Position numbers and translations under genes: made by a program. This document shows, piece by piece, positions 12,201-21,700 of a DNA stretch of 64,000 nt. Numbering within the stretch: position 1 is the stretch's first letter; each line of letters begins with the position of its first letter. The notes beneath the pieces were generated by a model. That model saw only the letters and a list, made by a program, of their open reading frames with translations. It was not told where the DNA came from and searched no databases. Where the stretch lies: contig OZ021729.1 of NCBI GenBank assembly GCA_963978545.1, positions 10,030,001 through 10,094,000 of the forward strand, in the 5' to 3' direction. This stretch comes from Linyphia triangularis. Taxonomy: Eukaryota; Arthropoda; Arachnida; Araneae; Linyphiidae.

Positions 12201-13057
12201 TGTTTAATTTAACCTTAACTTTGTTAACACAAAGTCGATGGGGCGGCTGACATTTTTCGCATTAACTGAATTTCGTGTAAACCGTCTAAGAACTTTTTCA
12301 TCTAATTAATGCAGATATAAACTACTAGCTATATGTGTATATACTACTACTGTTTTTTAGAATATTTACAATACAGGGCTTATATTTAGTACAATAGTTT
12401 GACAAGATATACATTAGGAATAAATAAATGTCAATGTATTTACCAGTAACTTATTATTTAAAGAAGTCTGTTATTGATTTTTTCTTTAAGTTTTTAATAA
12501 AACATTTTTTTTTTAAATGTCTCTACCTCTTCTAAGTTATTTAAAGCACACGAAGCATTATCCTACTACATTAGGAAATAAATTTTGTTGTCTGAAACAG
12601 AATTTCATTTTGTAAGATTTCGTGTTAAACAAATAAATCAACGTTGAGCTTCATCGTACAAAGTACTGCTTTTACTTTATGTTAAAGGGGATTTTGTGTT
12701 AATGTGGTTTGATTATAATAAAAAATCTTTATGAGTTCTATTCATGATGTCTAAGTTTGATTTTATCTATGTTACTTTCAAAACCAAATATATTAGCATT
12801 ACTTTTTCAGTTTCAAGGTAAAAATTATATGGCTTATATTTTGTAGGTTTAGCTGCAACTAATATTGGACCTTTTTTTTTTTTTTTTTAGAACCTTCCAC
12901 CTCAAGTGCAGATAATGAAAAAGAACTGGAGAAACTATACTCTTCGTCTCTGGATACAATCTGGTATTTACCGGAAGTGAGCGTTGTTTTGCAGAATGAC
13001 CTGTCCCTTTTTGATGCATTTTTGGATGATATCTCTAATTTTTCTATTCCTGACTAG
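117..13057 (+). CDS. C2H2 zinc-finger protein, nine coding exons (771 aa)
   Basis: Joined exons 117-285, 2722-2883, 3109-3169, 4110-4245, 4872-5016, 6658-6905, 8499-8699, 10507-11533 and 12891-13057 total 2316 nt, an intact frame of 771 codons plus TAG. All introns are GT/AG with phases that agree. Fingers: C68-C71-H84-H89; C154-C157-H170-C172 (C2HC-like); a short one at C302-C305-H314-H318; C330-C333-H346-H350; C357-C360-H373-H377 (split by an intron); C384-C387-H400-H405; C429-C432-H445-H450; then about 210 acidic, low-complexity residues and a last finger C663-C666-H679-H683. GRPRK (122-126) and GRKKN (289-293) resemble AT-hook cores. The C-terminus is acidic with spaced Phe/Leu, like an activation domain. 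Probably a nuclear DNA-binding regulator; family known, ortholog not recognised. The start ATG follows an in-frame TAA at 111-113 with no possible acceptor between, so it is likely the true start; the promoter lies left of the window. Confidence 0.85.
631..1106. repeat. 83-bp tandem array, six units, trimeric higher-order pattern
   Basis: Units begin near 631, 714, 798, 881, 964 and 1047, each opening AAYANCATAGTCAACYAATC and containing AGTTAACCTTCAACA. Units 1 and 4, 2 and 5, 3 and 6 share private variants (for example GCTCAAA in 1 and 4), giving a second period near 250 bp. Lies in intron 1 of the zinc-finger gene. Confidence 0.9.
1864..2487. mobile_element. Long-inverted-repeat (foldback) element, copy 1
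   Basis: Left end GAGAGGCGACTG... and right end ...CCTCCTCTCAGTC are inverted; the arms run inward for hundreds of bases (CCACTGGTCTGCCTTGGCA on the left, TAGTTTCGGCCATTTTTCG on the right). No coding capacity. Related to copies at 21310, 24529 and 62650. In intron 1 of the zinc-finger gene. Confidence 0.8.
2722..2883 (+). CDS. Zinc-finger gene exon 2 (first C2H2 finger)
   Basis: The acceptor is a T-run followed by AG; the donor is GTTTGT. Encodes the finger CLFC...DHIIETH, spacing C-x2-C-x12-H-x4-H (residues 68-89). Enters and leaves in phase 1. Confidence 0.85.
3109..3169 (+). CDS. Zinc-finger gene exon 3 (AT-hook-like)
   Basis: Short 61-nt exon between acceptor ATTTTCAG and donor GTAATT. 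Encodes a basic stretch with GRPRK at residues 122-126. Leaves in phase 2. Too short to find by ORF length; supported by phase and the basic motif. Confidence 0.75.
3246..3782 (+). mobile_element. Tigger/pogo-like non-autonomous element, copy 1
   Basis: Ends AGTCAAACCCTATTAAC and GTTGACAGGGTTTGACT are inverted and flanked by TA. The start of each arm matches the CAGTCAAACC type seen in Tigger elements. Contains a 60-residue open frame at 3616 with no recognisable domain. A diverged inverted copy lies at 12205-12718. In intron 3 of the zinc-finger gene. Confidence 0.75.
4110..4245 (+). CDS. Zinc-finger gene exon 4 (C2HC-like finger)
   Basis: Acceptor TTTATTTCAG, donor GTATGT. Encodes YWCNKCIKSFKKPRQLKRH followed by Ile-Cys: the fourth ligand is Cys, with only one residue after His170, so it is not a standard C2H2 finger. 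Leaves in phase 0. Confidence 0.85.
4555..4780. repeat. Minisatellite of TTTAAA-centred units
   Basis: About eight units of roughly 25-30 bp built on GTTGTTTTAAAA and AACATTTAAATGATG. The units are partly palindromic. Lies just upstream of zinc-finger exon 5. Confidence 0.75.
4872..5016 (+). CDS. Zinc-finger gene exon 5 (acidic linker)
   Basis: Acceptor TATATTTCAG, donor GTAGGC. Encodes residues 177-224: an Asp/Ser-rich stretch (DDFSSDSDTTTD) followed by a basic patch. No finger. Leaves in phase 1. Confidence 0.8.
5017..6657. other. Intron 5 of zinc-finger gene, no recognised element
   Basis: Unique-looking AT-rich sequence. Visible simple features are a run of 14 G near 5769 and an ATT microsatellite near 6317-6337. 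No coding exon or terminal inverted repeat found. Confidence 0.6.
6658..6905 (+). CDS. Zinc-finger gene exon 6 (linker and first half of a finger)
   Basis: The acceptor region reads TTTTTAGCAG, so exon starts at 6658 and 6661 both keep the frame (one-residue difference). Encodes residues 225-307, with GRKKN near 290 and the Cys pair of a finger (SYSCILCLK) at the very end. Donor GTAAAA, phase 0. Confidence 0.82.
7083..7465 (+). mobile_element. MITE with CAGGGTTCCCA ends, copy 1
   Basis: Starts CAGGGTTCCCATGG and ends GATTTGAGTGGAAACCTTG, the inverse of the start with decay. Shares its whole length with copies at 8847 and 14484. Non-coding; end type is hAT-like. In intron 6 of the zinc-finger gene. 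Confidence 0.8.
8499..8699 (+). CDS. Zinc-finger gene exon 7 (finger cluster)
   Basis: Acceptor TTTATCTTAG, donor GTATGT, 67 codons in phase 0. Supplies the two His of the finger begun in exon 6, one complete C2H2 finger (residues 330-350) and most of another (357-373) whose last His is in exon 8. The GEKP-type linkers of KRAB/Kruppel arrays are absent. Confidence 0.9.
8847..9256 (+). mobile_element. MITE with CAGGGTTCCCAC ends, copy 2
   Basis: Ends CAGGGTTCCCACGG and GAGTGGGAACCCTG are intact inverted repeats, flanked on both sides by AATTTA, a possible target duplication. Same family and orientation as copy 1; the two flank exon 7. Confidence 0.85.
9636..9985. repeat. Tandem duplication, about 179 bp twice
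   Basis: GTTAAGTATAAAGT opens both units (9636 and 9815), and both close with CAATAATCGTTGACACTTTT and ACCCC-GACAA. The two differ at scattered positions. In intron 7 of the zinc-finger gene. Confidence 0.85.
10507..11533 (+). CDS. Zinc-finger gene exon 8 (large exon)
   Basis: Acceptor TTTTACTTTAG, donor GTAAGT. Encodes residues 375-717: the last His of the preceding finger, two C-x2-C-x12-H-x4-H fingers (384-405, 429-450), about 210 acidic Ser/Glu/Leu-rich residues without clear domain, and an isolated finger (663-683). Leaves in phase 1. Confidence 0.9.
11772..11885 (+). mobile_element. tRNA-derived SINE, 5' truncated
   Basis: Contains a B-box-like GGTTCGAATCC followed by the tail TTCATTGGGATTCGTAATCC ... 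AAGCTGTAGGTCCCGGCCTG shared with copies at 39795 and 45681. The A-box part is not recognisable. In intron 8 of the zinc-finger gene. Confidence 0.7.
12205..12718 (-). mobile_element. Tigger/pogo-like non-autonomous element, copy 2
   Basis: Reverse complement of the element at 3246: shared blocks include the TACTTT/GATGAAGCT region, TATTCCTAATGTATATCTTG and GTCGATGGGGCGG near the far end. Terminal repeats are more decayed. In intron 8 of the same gene, in opposite orientation to copy 1. Confidence 0.75.
12891..13057 (+). CDS. Zinc-finger gene last exon and stop
   Basis: The acceptor is a long T-run followed by AG. Encodes the last 54 residues, ending DDISNFSIPD then TAG at 13055-13057. Acidic with spaced aromatic and leucine residues. 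No canonical AATAAA is visible in the next 240 bases. Confidence 0.85.
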
Positions 13058-13298
13058 TCTGAAAGACTCTGAAGTTTGTACATACGTATAACTGTATTAT
13101 ATAATTAATTGTATAATGTACACATAATTATATTTTTGCTTTGTTTGCTTGAATTATCTGTTTGTGCAGAAAGATACTAGTTTATAAGACTTTGTAGCTT
13201 TTGATGAATTTACAGTAATTTGATTTATTATGATTATTGAATAGTAAAGGATCGTATGAAGCATTGTTTTTAATTGAAAAACTCTCATATTTTTTGTT
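13058..13298. other. 3' flank of zinc-finger gene
   Basis: AT-rich probable 3' UTR. No AATAAA is seen before the element starting at 13299, so the polyadenylation site is undetermined. Confidence 0.4.
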
Positions 13299-13873
13299 TT
13301 AAGGGGACTAGATACCCCTAGATTTTCATAAAAAAAAATAATAAAAAAAAAAAAAAAAAAATTAAATATTGATTTTTTATTTTTTGAGTGTTTATAAGTT
13401 TTGGAAACTTCTCCTTATTCTGGCAAGTTTTTCAGCTGATCCCAAAACTGCAATTGCATAAAAATTATATTTTTTATGGTGAATTTAGCATTGTTGCAAT
13501 AGCTCCTTCGACGTTTCGAAAACATTTTTCTCAGTTCGTGTTTTTTGGAATTCCCAACTTACTCAAAATGCTAAAACTCTAGCAAATATAAATTAACATT
13601 TTTGGTGTTATTCTAAAGGTTTATATATTTAGAGTATATTACTAGGAATTTTTTTTTTTATAAAAAATCAAGAAAAAAATATCGAAAAATGAAAAAGATA
13701 GAATTTGAAATTTAATTAACTTTTTTTTTAATTTAAAAAATTTACAGCACTATGTGAACTTTTTTTTTTTTTTCAGTTTAGCTATTGCCTAGTAATACTT
13801 CCAATTATATAAAACTTCTAATTTTAAAGTCTTAAGTTAAAAAAATAGTTTTAAGGGTTCAAGGTCTCCTTAA
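13299..13873. mobile_element. TTAA-ended MITE
   Basis: Left end TTAAGGGGACTAGATACCCC and right end AGGGTTCAAGGTCTCCTTAA are imperfect inverted repeats of about 22 bp with TTAA at both borders. Interior is AT-rich and non-coding. Its ends resemble those of the element at 45961. Confidence 0.6.
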
Positions 13874-14483
13874 GAAACTTGCATTATAAACTGTTATTTT
13901 TATTTTCTGAAAAATATATCGCTGTAAAGCGCCAAAATCCTTAATACTATAGTAACTTGTAATAATTTATGTAGTTAAAATTTTGAGAGTGTATATGAGG
14001 CTTTTCAGATATGAAGGGCAGACTCAAACAAAAAGTGGTTATCAGAAAAACACGTTTGAAAAAATTTCCATGCATTGATTTTTCCATGCTTGGTATCATT
14101 CTCCGAGTATTTTGAGAGGGAAAGAAAGTCAAACTCAACATGAAAAATTTACTTTTAGAATCTGTGAAGATTCTAGATTCAAATGGCGTAATTTTTTTTT
14201 TTACCCGATATTGAATGAGTTAACCCTTTGTATGCTTGTTATGTCTTCATGTCTCATATGTAACTCCTAATCTAGTTTTATTTTCTACTAAAAGTTAATC
14301 TGAAATACTATGCAATTTGTGGTTCTCTTGAAGTTGCAATCAATGTTAAAGTAAACATTTTGCTACCAGTTTTTAGTGTATTTGAACTTTTCCTATGCTA
14401 GCATATAAAAAGAAAATTAATTTTAAGAAAAATCAGTCTTCAAATATGTATCTGTTGTGAATTACATTACTACTATAGTACTA
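13874..14483. other. Intergenic DNA, nothing recognised
   Basis: AT-rich sequence between two MITEs with no coding exon, RNA gene or terminal repeat visible. Confidence 0.5.
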
Positions 14484-14890
14484 CAGGATTCCCACTCAAA
14501 TCACAGAATGAAAATCAATGACTTTTAAGGACCAAAATAATGTTTTTAAGGACCTTTGAAAATTTGTTTTCAGGCATCATGTTTATATATAAATTTTTGA
14601 TAAAGTATATTCTACCAAAAATGTTACAAGTTGGGACATGCGCAATACAAATATGTCAGAGAATTCTGATATGGTGCGGATAAGTGTTAGTCATGCAAGG
14701 ATAGCAAGTCTGAATTGTATTTTTAGAAATTTTGCAGTTGGGCACTCAACATCCATAAAAATTAAGGACTTTTAAGGACCTCTAAGCATTTTCAATGACT
14801 TTTAAGCACCTCTAAGCATTTTCAAGGCCTTGAAAACAAGTTAAAAATATTAAGCACTTATAATGACTTTTAATGACCATGGGAACCCTG
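14484..14890 (-). mobile_element. MITE with CAGGGTTCCCAC ends, copy 3 (inverted)
   Basis: Starts CAGGATTCCCACTCAAATC and ends CATGGGAACCCTG: the reverse complement of the element at 8847. Lies between the convergent gene ends; TACTA/TACTG flanks may be a decayed target duplication. Confidence 0.85.
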
Positions 14891-17800
14891 TACTGCTATA
14901 GTAATGACCATTTCAAGACATATCTTCCATAGCAATTCATTTAATACTAGAATATTTATGTTATATTACTTTCTTCAGATTGCAGTTAAAATTCTCAAAT
15001 AATAGTATCGAAAGATATTAGTATCTTGAGCTTCAAAAAGGCTATTATAGTTTACCTGTAGTAGTTTAAGTTTGGATATTTAAGTTTAAATGTATAAAAA
15101 TATTAAGCAATATGATTTAACTTCTTTTGTTTCAATCAATTGATATTTATTTATTCAACTTGGTACTTTTTAATCAAATGTCAATCTTCTACCAATGTAA
15201 TCAATCTTCAATCATTACCATTATGTTGGGTATATCATAAACATCCTATAAAAATGACTGAAGAACATTTATTTACTTATTAATGAAAATTAGTTCAATA
15301 AAACTCAATCCACACACAGTTAAAAATTGTTTTAATGTGACAAATAGTGAAAGAATTTATTAAACACATCTAAATCCAAAATAATCTACAAAAAAAATTT
15401 AACCGTTTCCAAAAATTCACAATTTATGGAATCTGTACACACAAGCAAATCCCGTATCAAGAAAATCTTTAAGGATAGACAGTATCTGGGACAATTAACA
15501 ACGCGAAAAATATTTCTATCCCACTAGCAAACTTTTGATTTACAAAAAATAATGTAGAAATATATTATGCAGTAGAGATTATTTGTGCATTTGGTATTTA
15601 TACAACTAACAGTTATGAATCTTTTTGCAAAAATTTGAATATTATTGAACAAAAATTGGTAATTTACTATATTTGTTAACATTAATTAGAAAAGAACAAA
15701 ATATTTGCAGTTAAGGCACAAATTTAAGAAAAATTCTAAAAATTCAAGTATAAAGTAGGCACTACATTCAAATTTATTTTAAAAAACGAATTTTAATACT
15801 TTCTAAAAAATTAAAATTTTTTATTAGTTGAGTGTAATAATTAATTTTCAAATGTATTCGCCAGTATTTCTTCTTTGCTTTTATTAACATTTGCAACATT
15901 ACTATTTTTGGTTACTAGACACTCAATTTCTTTGGATTTTGGAACGTTTAAATAAAAGGCAGGAATACAATAAACATAAATAAAATATTCATATAATGCT
16001 ATATAGAACTATTTACAAAGTTAATAATAAATTAAAAGATAATTTCATAGGTTGTCCAATAAAATTTAAATAAAAATAACCATGAAACAAAATTGATAAA
16101 TATATATATGAACACAGCATGACTAACTATTATGCAGCTTGTGCATGTATTATTAATGCCTTGCAACATACACAACCAATATTAATTTAAAATATTCACA
16201 TAACATATTACTTTCAAACAATCAACATGCTAGTAGTTACAATGATAATGGTTTGTAGATGAATTTATACATAGATATGAAAATGAAGATAACTTTGCAA
16301 TGCATTAATATATTTTAAAACTTCTCTAAAATAAATTACATCTTATATTTTTTATCACATAAATAACACCACACTTAATACATAAGAAATTGAATATAGT
16401 ACTATTTGGCAGTACGAGCTGATATACAGCATAAATATTGCAAGTAAAATCATTCATTGCTGTTATTATTGCATGCAATATTTGATATATTACTGGGGTT
16501 TTTTTTTGTTTTGTTTTTTTAGTTTATACATTTAAAAGCTAACTTTCCTAGTAAATTAGTAAAAACCCAAAAGATCCAACAATAAACATTGTTTTTCTAG
16601 AAATCACCAAATATTCAATACAACTAAATATTTAATACTTTCATTTTCAAAAGTTATATTTTAGTAAAATTCTTTTAAAAATCAAAGGTACATTCTCAAT
16701 TTAATATAATTTAAAGTAGATTAGTTATGAGATCACACTGAATAACACTGTTGTCTATCTTAACATTGAATATGACTTTAAACCTATTTAAAAGTATTTT
16801 AAAAGTGCAGTTTTAAAAAGAATTCCCTGTTAATGGAGCATTGATGAATATACACATTTTATAACAAAGCTGTATTTATGCTATAAATATGAAAAATGAG
16901 TTAAGGAAAACATGATTGACAGATAAATAAGCAAACATGTCCGCTCGTTTTCATTAGAAATTAGATTAAAATATTTTAAATTATAAATTAGTAGCATTAA
17001 ATAACAGTTTATCGGTATAAATTTTATGGAGTAAAGCAATTTTTATATAAGAAATTTTTGTTCCTGTAACTAAATTCTAAGTAAAAACCATTTATTCAAC
17101 ATGGGTCTAATAAATAAAGGATCATATGAAATTAAGTACCTGTTTAAAGTTTCAAAGGAATTTCGTTTTTTTTTTATTTATTTATTTAATTTGACACATA
17201 CTGAATACTTTGAAATCAATTTTTCTACTTAAAATAATCTTTCACTCTTAACCATAATGATATTTTTCACTTAATGTGATTTTAAAAAGTGTTTGAAGAA
17301 ATTTGAATGTATTGGAATATGTATTTGTTTCATTTATTTCTAGTGATATTTTATAACTGATGTTATTTAAGTTGATTGATCAAGTAGAATTGTTATCTAA
17401 TTAGTTCCACATGTTTAGCATTAAAAATAACAATTAAACTGGTCTGTGTCTATTGCTTCAGCAAACAGACGAGTTGCAATGGAAATTTTATTTTCTATAG
17501 TACTAAAACATCATTAAACTTTTAATTATTCAAATAAAATCTAAACAATTCAAGTTTTTACTAATATAGATTGTTACTGATATTTTAAAACTACTTAAAT
17601 GGTTGTTTTCTATTTTAATAACATGGAACTAGAAAAACAGGCTATAACTAGATTATTTGCAGTTTTAAATATGAGAATCAGTGTAATATATGTTGAATTA
17701 TAACATATTCTTAAATATTGTAGTATGTAACTGTAGTCATGAAATTGCCAAAAGCAGTTACATCAAGAGAAAAAAATCAAAATTAAATTGATCCAACTAT

Positions 17801-18534
17801 TTTCCTCTAATTTTTCTCCTTTATAACTTTATCAATGTTTTACAGAATCCACTTTGAGTTTTGAAGCATTAAGTAAAATAAATTGTTTATAATTCAGTGT
17901 GAAAGGAAATTTTTTTCTTTCTACTTGCAAAATCATATTATTTTGATTGGATGCCATTCTTATAAGTCTGAAATTTTTTACATAAGTTACTGTACATTTA
18001 AAGATATTTTATTTGAATTGTATATCTTGAATATAAATTATTGTAATATTGGCCGTTATTTGGTTTTGATGATAGAATTTTATAAAACCAATTTAACTCT
18101 TAGATAATTTTTGTTTCACTTTTTTTTTAAAGCTATATTTGATATTATACTTATACATTTAGTATATAATGAATTAAACACTGAATATATTTTTAGAACA
18201 CATTCAAAGCGATGATTTAACTGTACTACTTTCTGTTAAGGAAATACATTTTTAATAGAATACTGAATATTTAAAGGCCTTTAAGAAGTATATGCATAAA
18301 AAAAATTTCGATTAAAAACATATGGCCTAAGAAAATATTTGAAATTTAAAAATATTGTGTTAAGAGGAATTCACTTGGAAAGTGAATACATAAAATTTTA
18401 GGTTTGTACACAACAGAATTTTTTAAAGTAACACAAATGGGAGGATTAAAAATAATCTCAACGGATGGTATACTGAATTTTAAGATATAAGTCAACATAT
18501 TCCTCGACATTAAACTCTATTAGTTATTGTCTTG
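14891..18534. other. Intergenic AT-rich DNA between convergent genes
   Basis: No coding exon, terminal-repeat element or RNA gene recognised. The right part probably includes the 3' UTR of the minus-strand gene; the nearest downstream minus-strand AATAAA is at 18008-18013. A poly-T/GT stretch lies near 16499-16520. Confidence 0.45.
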
Positions 18535-18731
18535 TTAATAGCAGCATTTGCGGTTATTGTTTGCTCCAGATGGGTTTCTCTGCAGGTTCTTCCTACGATT
18601 TTTCTTTGTGCTTGTTTCATAAATATAGTTTTTGTTTTGTCGATTGATTTGCCCCCTGCTGATGTGCTTTTTCATGGCGTGTTGAGTGGCACGCTGCTCT
18701 GGCTCAAGATCTTTGATCTTCTGCAACAAAT
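18535..18731 (-). CDS. TP53INP/DOR-like gene exon 3 and stop
   Basis: Acceptor CTTTTCTTTATAG. Encodes the last 65 residues: a short predicted helix (LLQKIKDLEPEQRA) and a Lys/Arg/Asn-rich tail ending NNNRKCCY, TAA at 18537-18535. The basic tail could act in nuclear targeting (inference). Confidence 0.82.
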
Positions 18732-21700
18732 CTATAAAGAAAAGGAAATAATATGTTATAACTGTATAATTGCATTGAAGTATAAGTTTGTGTATTTACC
18801 TTTAAAGTCCTTTTTTCTTCAGGAAAACACTTTATAATTGAAGATTTTGTAAAATTTTATTTAAAAAAATAAGTTGTAGTTTTCTGGCTTCCCATTTTTA
18901 ATGATTTTATAAGCAAAATTATGTTTTTTTTTCTTTCTCCCCCCCCCCCCCCCCCCCTTCCCCTTTTTTCCTTTTTTTTTTCTTTTCTTCGTTATTTCAC
19001 TTTCAGTGTTTGTCAAAAAAAAAAAAAAAAAAAAAACATTTATGAAATTTCCATCAAGAAACCATTTCCTTGTTTTTAAATAATATCTCTCAATTTTTTT
19101 TCTTTGAGGATACGTGACGATGGAAATGGGATAGGCGCATTTAAAGTTGTTAACATTATACAGTTCTTTAAAAAATTTATAAAAATTAGATTAACACTGT
19201 TTATTGGGGTTTAATCAAGTTCATTTTGTGTTTAATATTGCAATATTTCTCTGAAGGTATGTCACCAGTTGACTTGAATACTACTTGTGGAAAATAATCC
19301 AATATAACATTTTTCAATGGCATTTTACAGTTTCATTAAATAAAATTTAATCATAATTTAACTAACAATGATATTTTTTGCTAAAGAATGGAATTATACA
19401 TTTTTATATAACATAGCTATTCTCTAAAAGAATCTATCACATCTGATTTAAACAGCCATTTACCTTTATTTGTGATATGATAGATTATAAGAGAAGTGTA
19501 GCATCCAAGTTTAGTACCAAAACATTCTTTTATACATTTAAATATTAATAATACTTTCAGCAATGAAAGTAGAGCTAAGATTTTATATTTTAAAAATTTC
19601 TAAATGCCACAAAAAAAATAATTCTTTACTTCTCCACATTTTAACAAGATTTACCCATTAAAATCCCATTTATCTCCAATATGCAAGAATCCTTACCAGT
19701 CTTAGGTGGCGACAGTGCAGGATGCCTGTGATTGACATAAGTCTTCGAATACACCGGATGGCATGTCACTTCCGATGTCTTGACCACCCTCTTCCCGTTC
19801 CTCTCCTTCAGCCTCTGCTGGAACATCTCTCTCGCCCTCTTACCATCGTGAGCCAGAACATTCCTCAGTCCCTGGTCATTCCAGAAAGCATCATTCACGT
19901 TCGTAATGGTTCTTTCCACCAGCCCACGCTTGCCCTTGAGGCCATCCGAGACCTGCTTGTACCTCAACTGCAAAGGAATCATCTGCCACCAACTGTGCCA
20001 GTGGGAACGAGGCACAACAGAGTCAATGCGGCCTTTGAGGTTGATACTGAACTCTTCGCTTGGAGAGTCGTTGTCTTGAGTGAACAGGAGCTGGATCCGT
20101 GGTAAAGATGACTGCTCGACAATCCTTTTATCGTCGCTAAAGGGAGGCTCGTTCTCTAGCTCTTCTATGCTGAACCAATTGGACAGGCAATGCAGGATTT
20201 CGTCCATGTCTTCGACTTGCATTTCGTCTCCGTCGTCCGCTTCTTCGTCGAAGTCTATGTCATCTTCTGGTTGATCTAAATGTAAAAAAAAAATAATAAT
20301 AATCTCAGTTCAACCTTATAGGAGTGATTATCTTTCGAAGAATCAAATATTTCCTTGGGCATAAGATCGACCGAAGTAATGCTACAAAATGTTTACAATT
20401 TTGCGGTGTTGATAAAGAAACGATGATAGAAGCTAATTAATGAAATTTGTTTTAACATTTCAAGAATTTATTTCTCAGACAAAATAGTGGCGACATCTGT
20501 AGAAAAAAACAAAAATCGTCCAATTATTGTTCGAATTTAAAACTTCGAATTATTATCAAGTATTATAAAATGCAAAAAGTCCTTTTGATCTATTGCTGTT
20601 GCTGTAGGTCGATAAAAATGTAACTTTTGAAACAATGTGACGGCATCCCTTTACCTTTTTCGAAGAGGTAATGGCGTTCCCTCTCCTAAAAAGTTTTTGA
20701 ATTTATATATTTTTTTTCTTTATTTGACACTAAACCTAAAGTTAAGTAAAAGAAAAGATTCGTACGAGAGAGCTACCCCCCCCCCCCCACGATTTCGTTG
20801 GTTGACCACACATTCTTATATTTATAGCTGATCAGGTAAGTTGAAGTATTTGCAAGATAAGTTGAAGTATTTGCCACATACTTAAAAGGAGCGCGGCAAC
20901 TCCGCATTTTGCAATATCCATCAACAATCCAACACATGCATTAGATCTCCCCTCCCTCTTCCTTCACCCATGATCCTTAGTTAGCGGATTCAAATATTTT
21001 AAGTCTATGATTCCAACCGTCAAAATTGTATGATACTTCACGATTGAGAACCCAAACTCCCATACTTAACTTCACGCCAACTATCTACATTTTTAAACAG
21101 CAAAACTGTGGTCTGACCCGACACGTACAGTTCTTTGTGCCTTTTTCTTGTCGAATATTTCACCTCCTTCAAATGTAATTATTTTTTTTAAAAATAATTT
21201 AACACCAACTAAATAATTTGCTTGTAAGCCTTGATCGTACCAAAGAAATGAATGCGCCCAAGAGAAAGAAACAAATGATAGAAGATGCATGTTTTTGACT
21301 AACCTTACAGACTGAGAGGCGACTGCAATTTTTAGACCCCATAGAATATCATTCTGAATTTTTTATAGAAATTAGAGAAAAGTGAGTAGATTACGAATCC
21401 ACTGGTCTGCCTTGGCAAAAATGGCCGAAACTGGTCAAATATCGACTTTTAATAAGTTAAACTAAATCCAATTGCCAAATGCGCCATAACTTGCCAAATA
21501 TTGAGCATTTTTTCTTATTTGGTAACCCTCACTCTTTAATTTTCAATTAAGAAGGTTGCAGACGATTCAGATATCTGGCGACGGTCTACTTGCATCTATT
21601 AAAAGGGAGCCAAGTTGGCAAAAAATATTACGTCACTTATGACGTAACTGATGTCGCCAATTTGGCTTGCTTTTAAAAGATATAAGTTTTCCCAGCCAAA

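Noticed and set aside
19722..20274. Plus-strand open frames of 127 and 64 codons
   Set aside because: They are antisense shadows of exon 2 of the TP53INP/DOR-like gene, whose minus-strand frame has correct splice sites.
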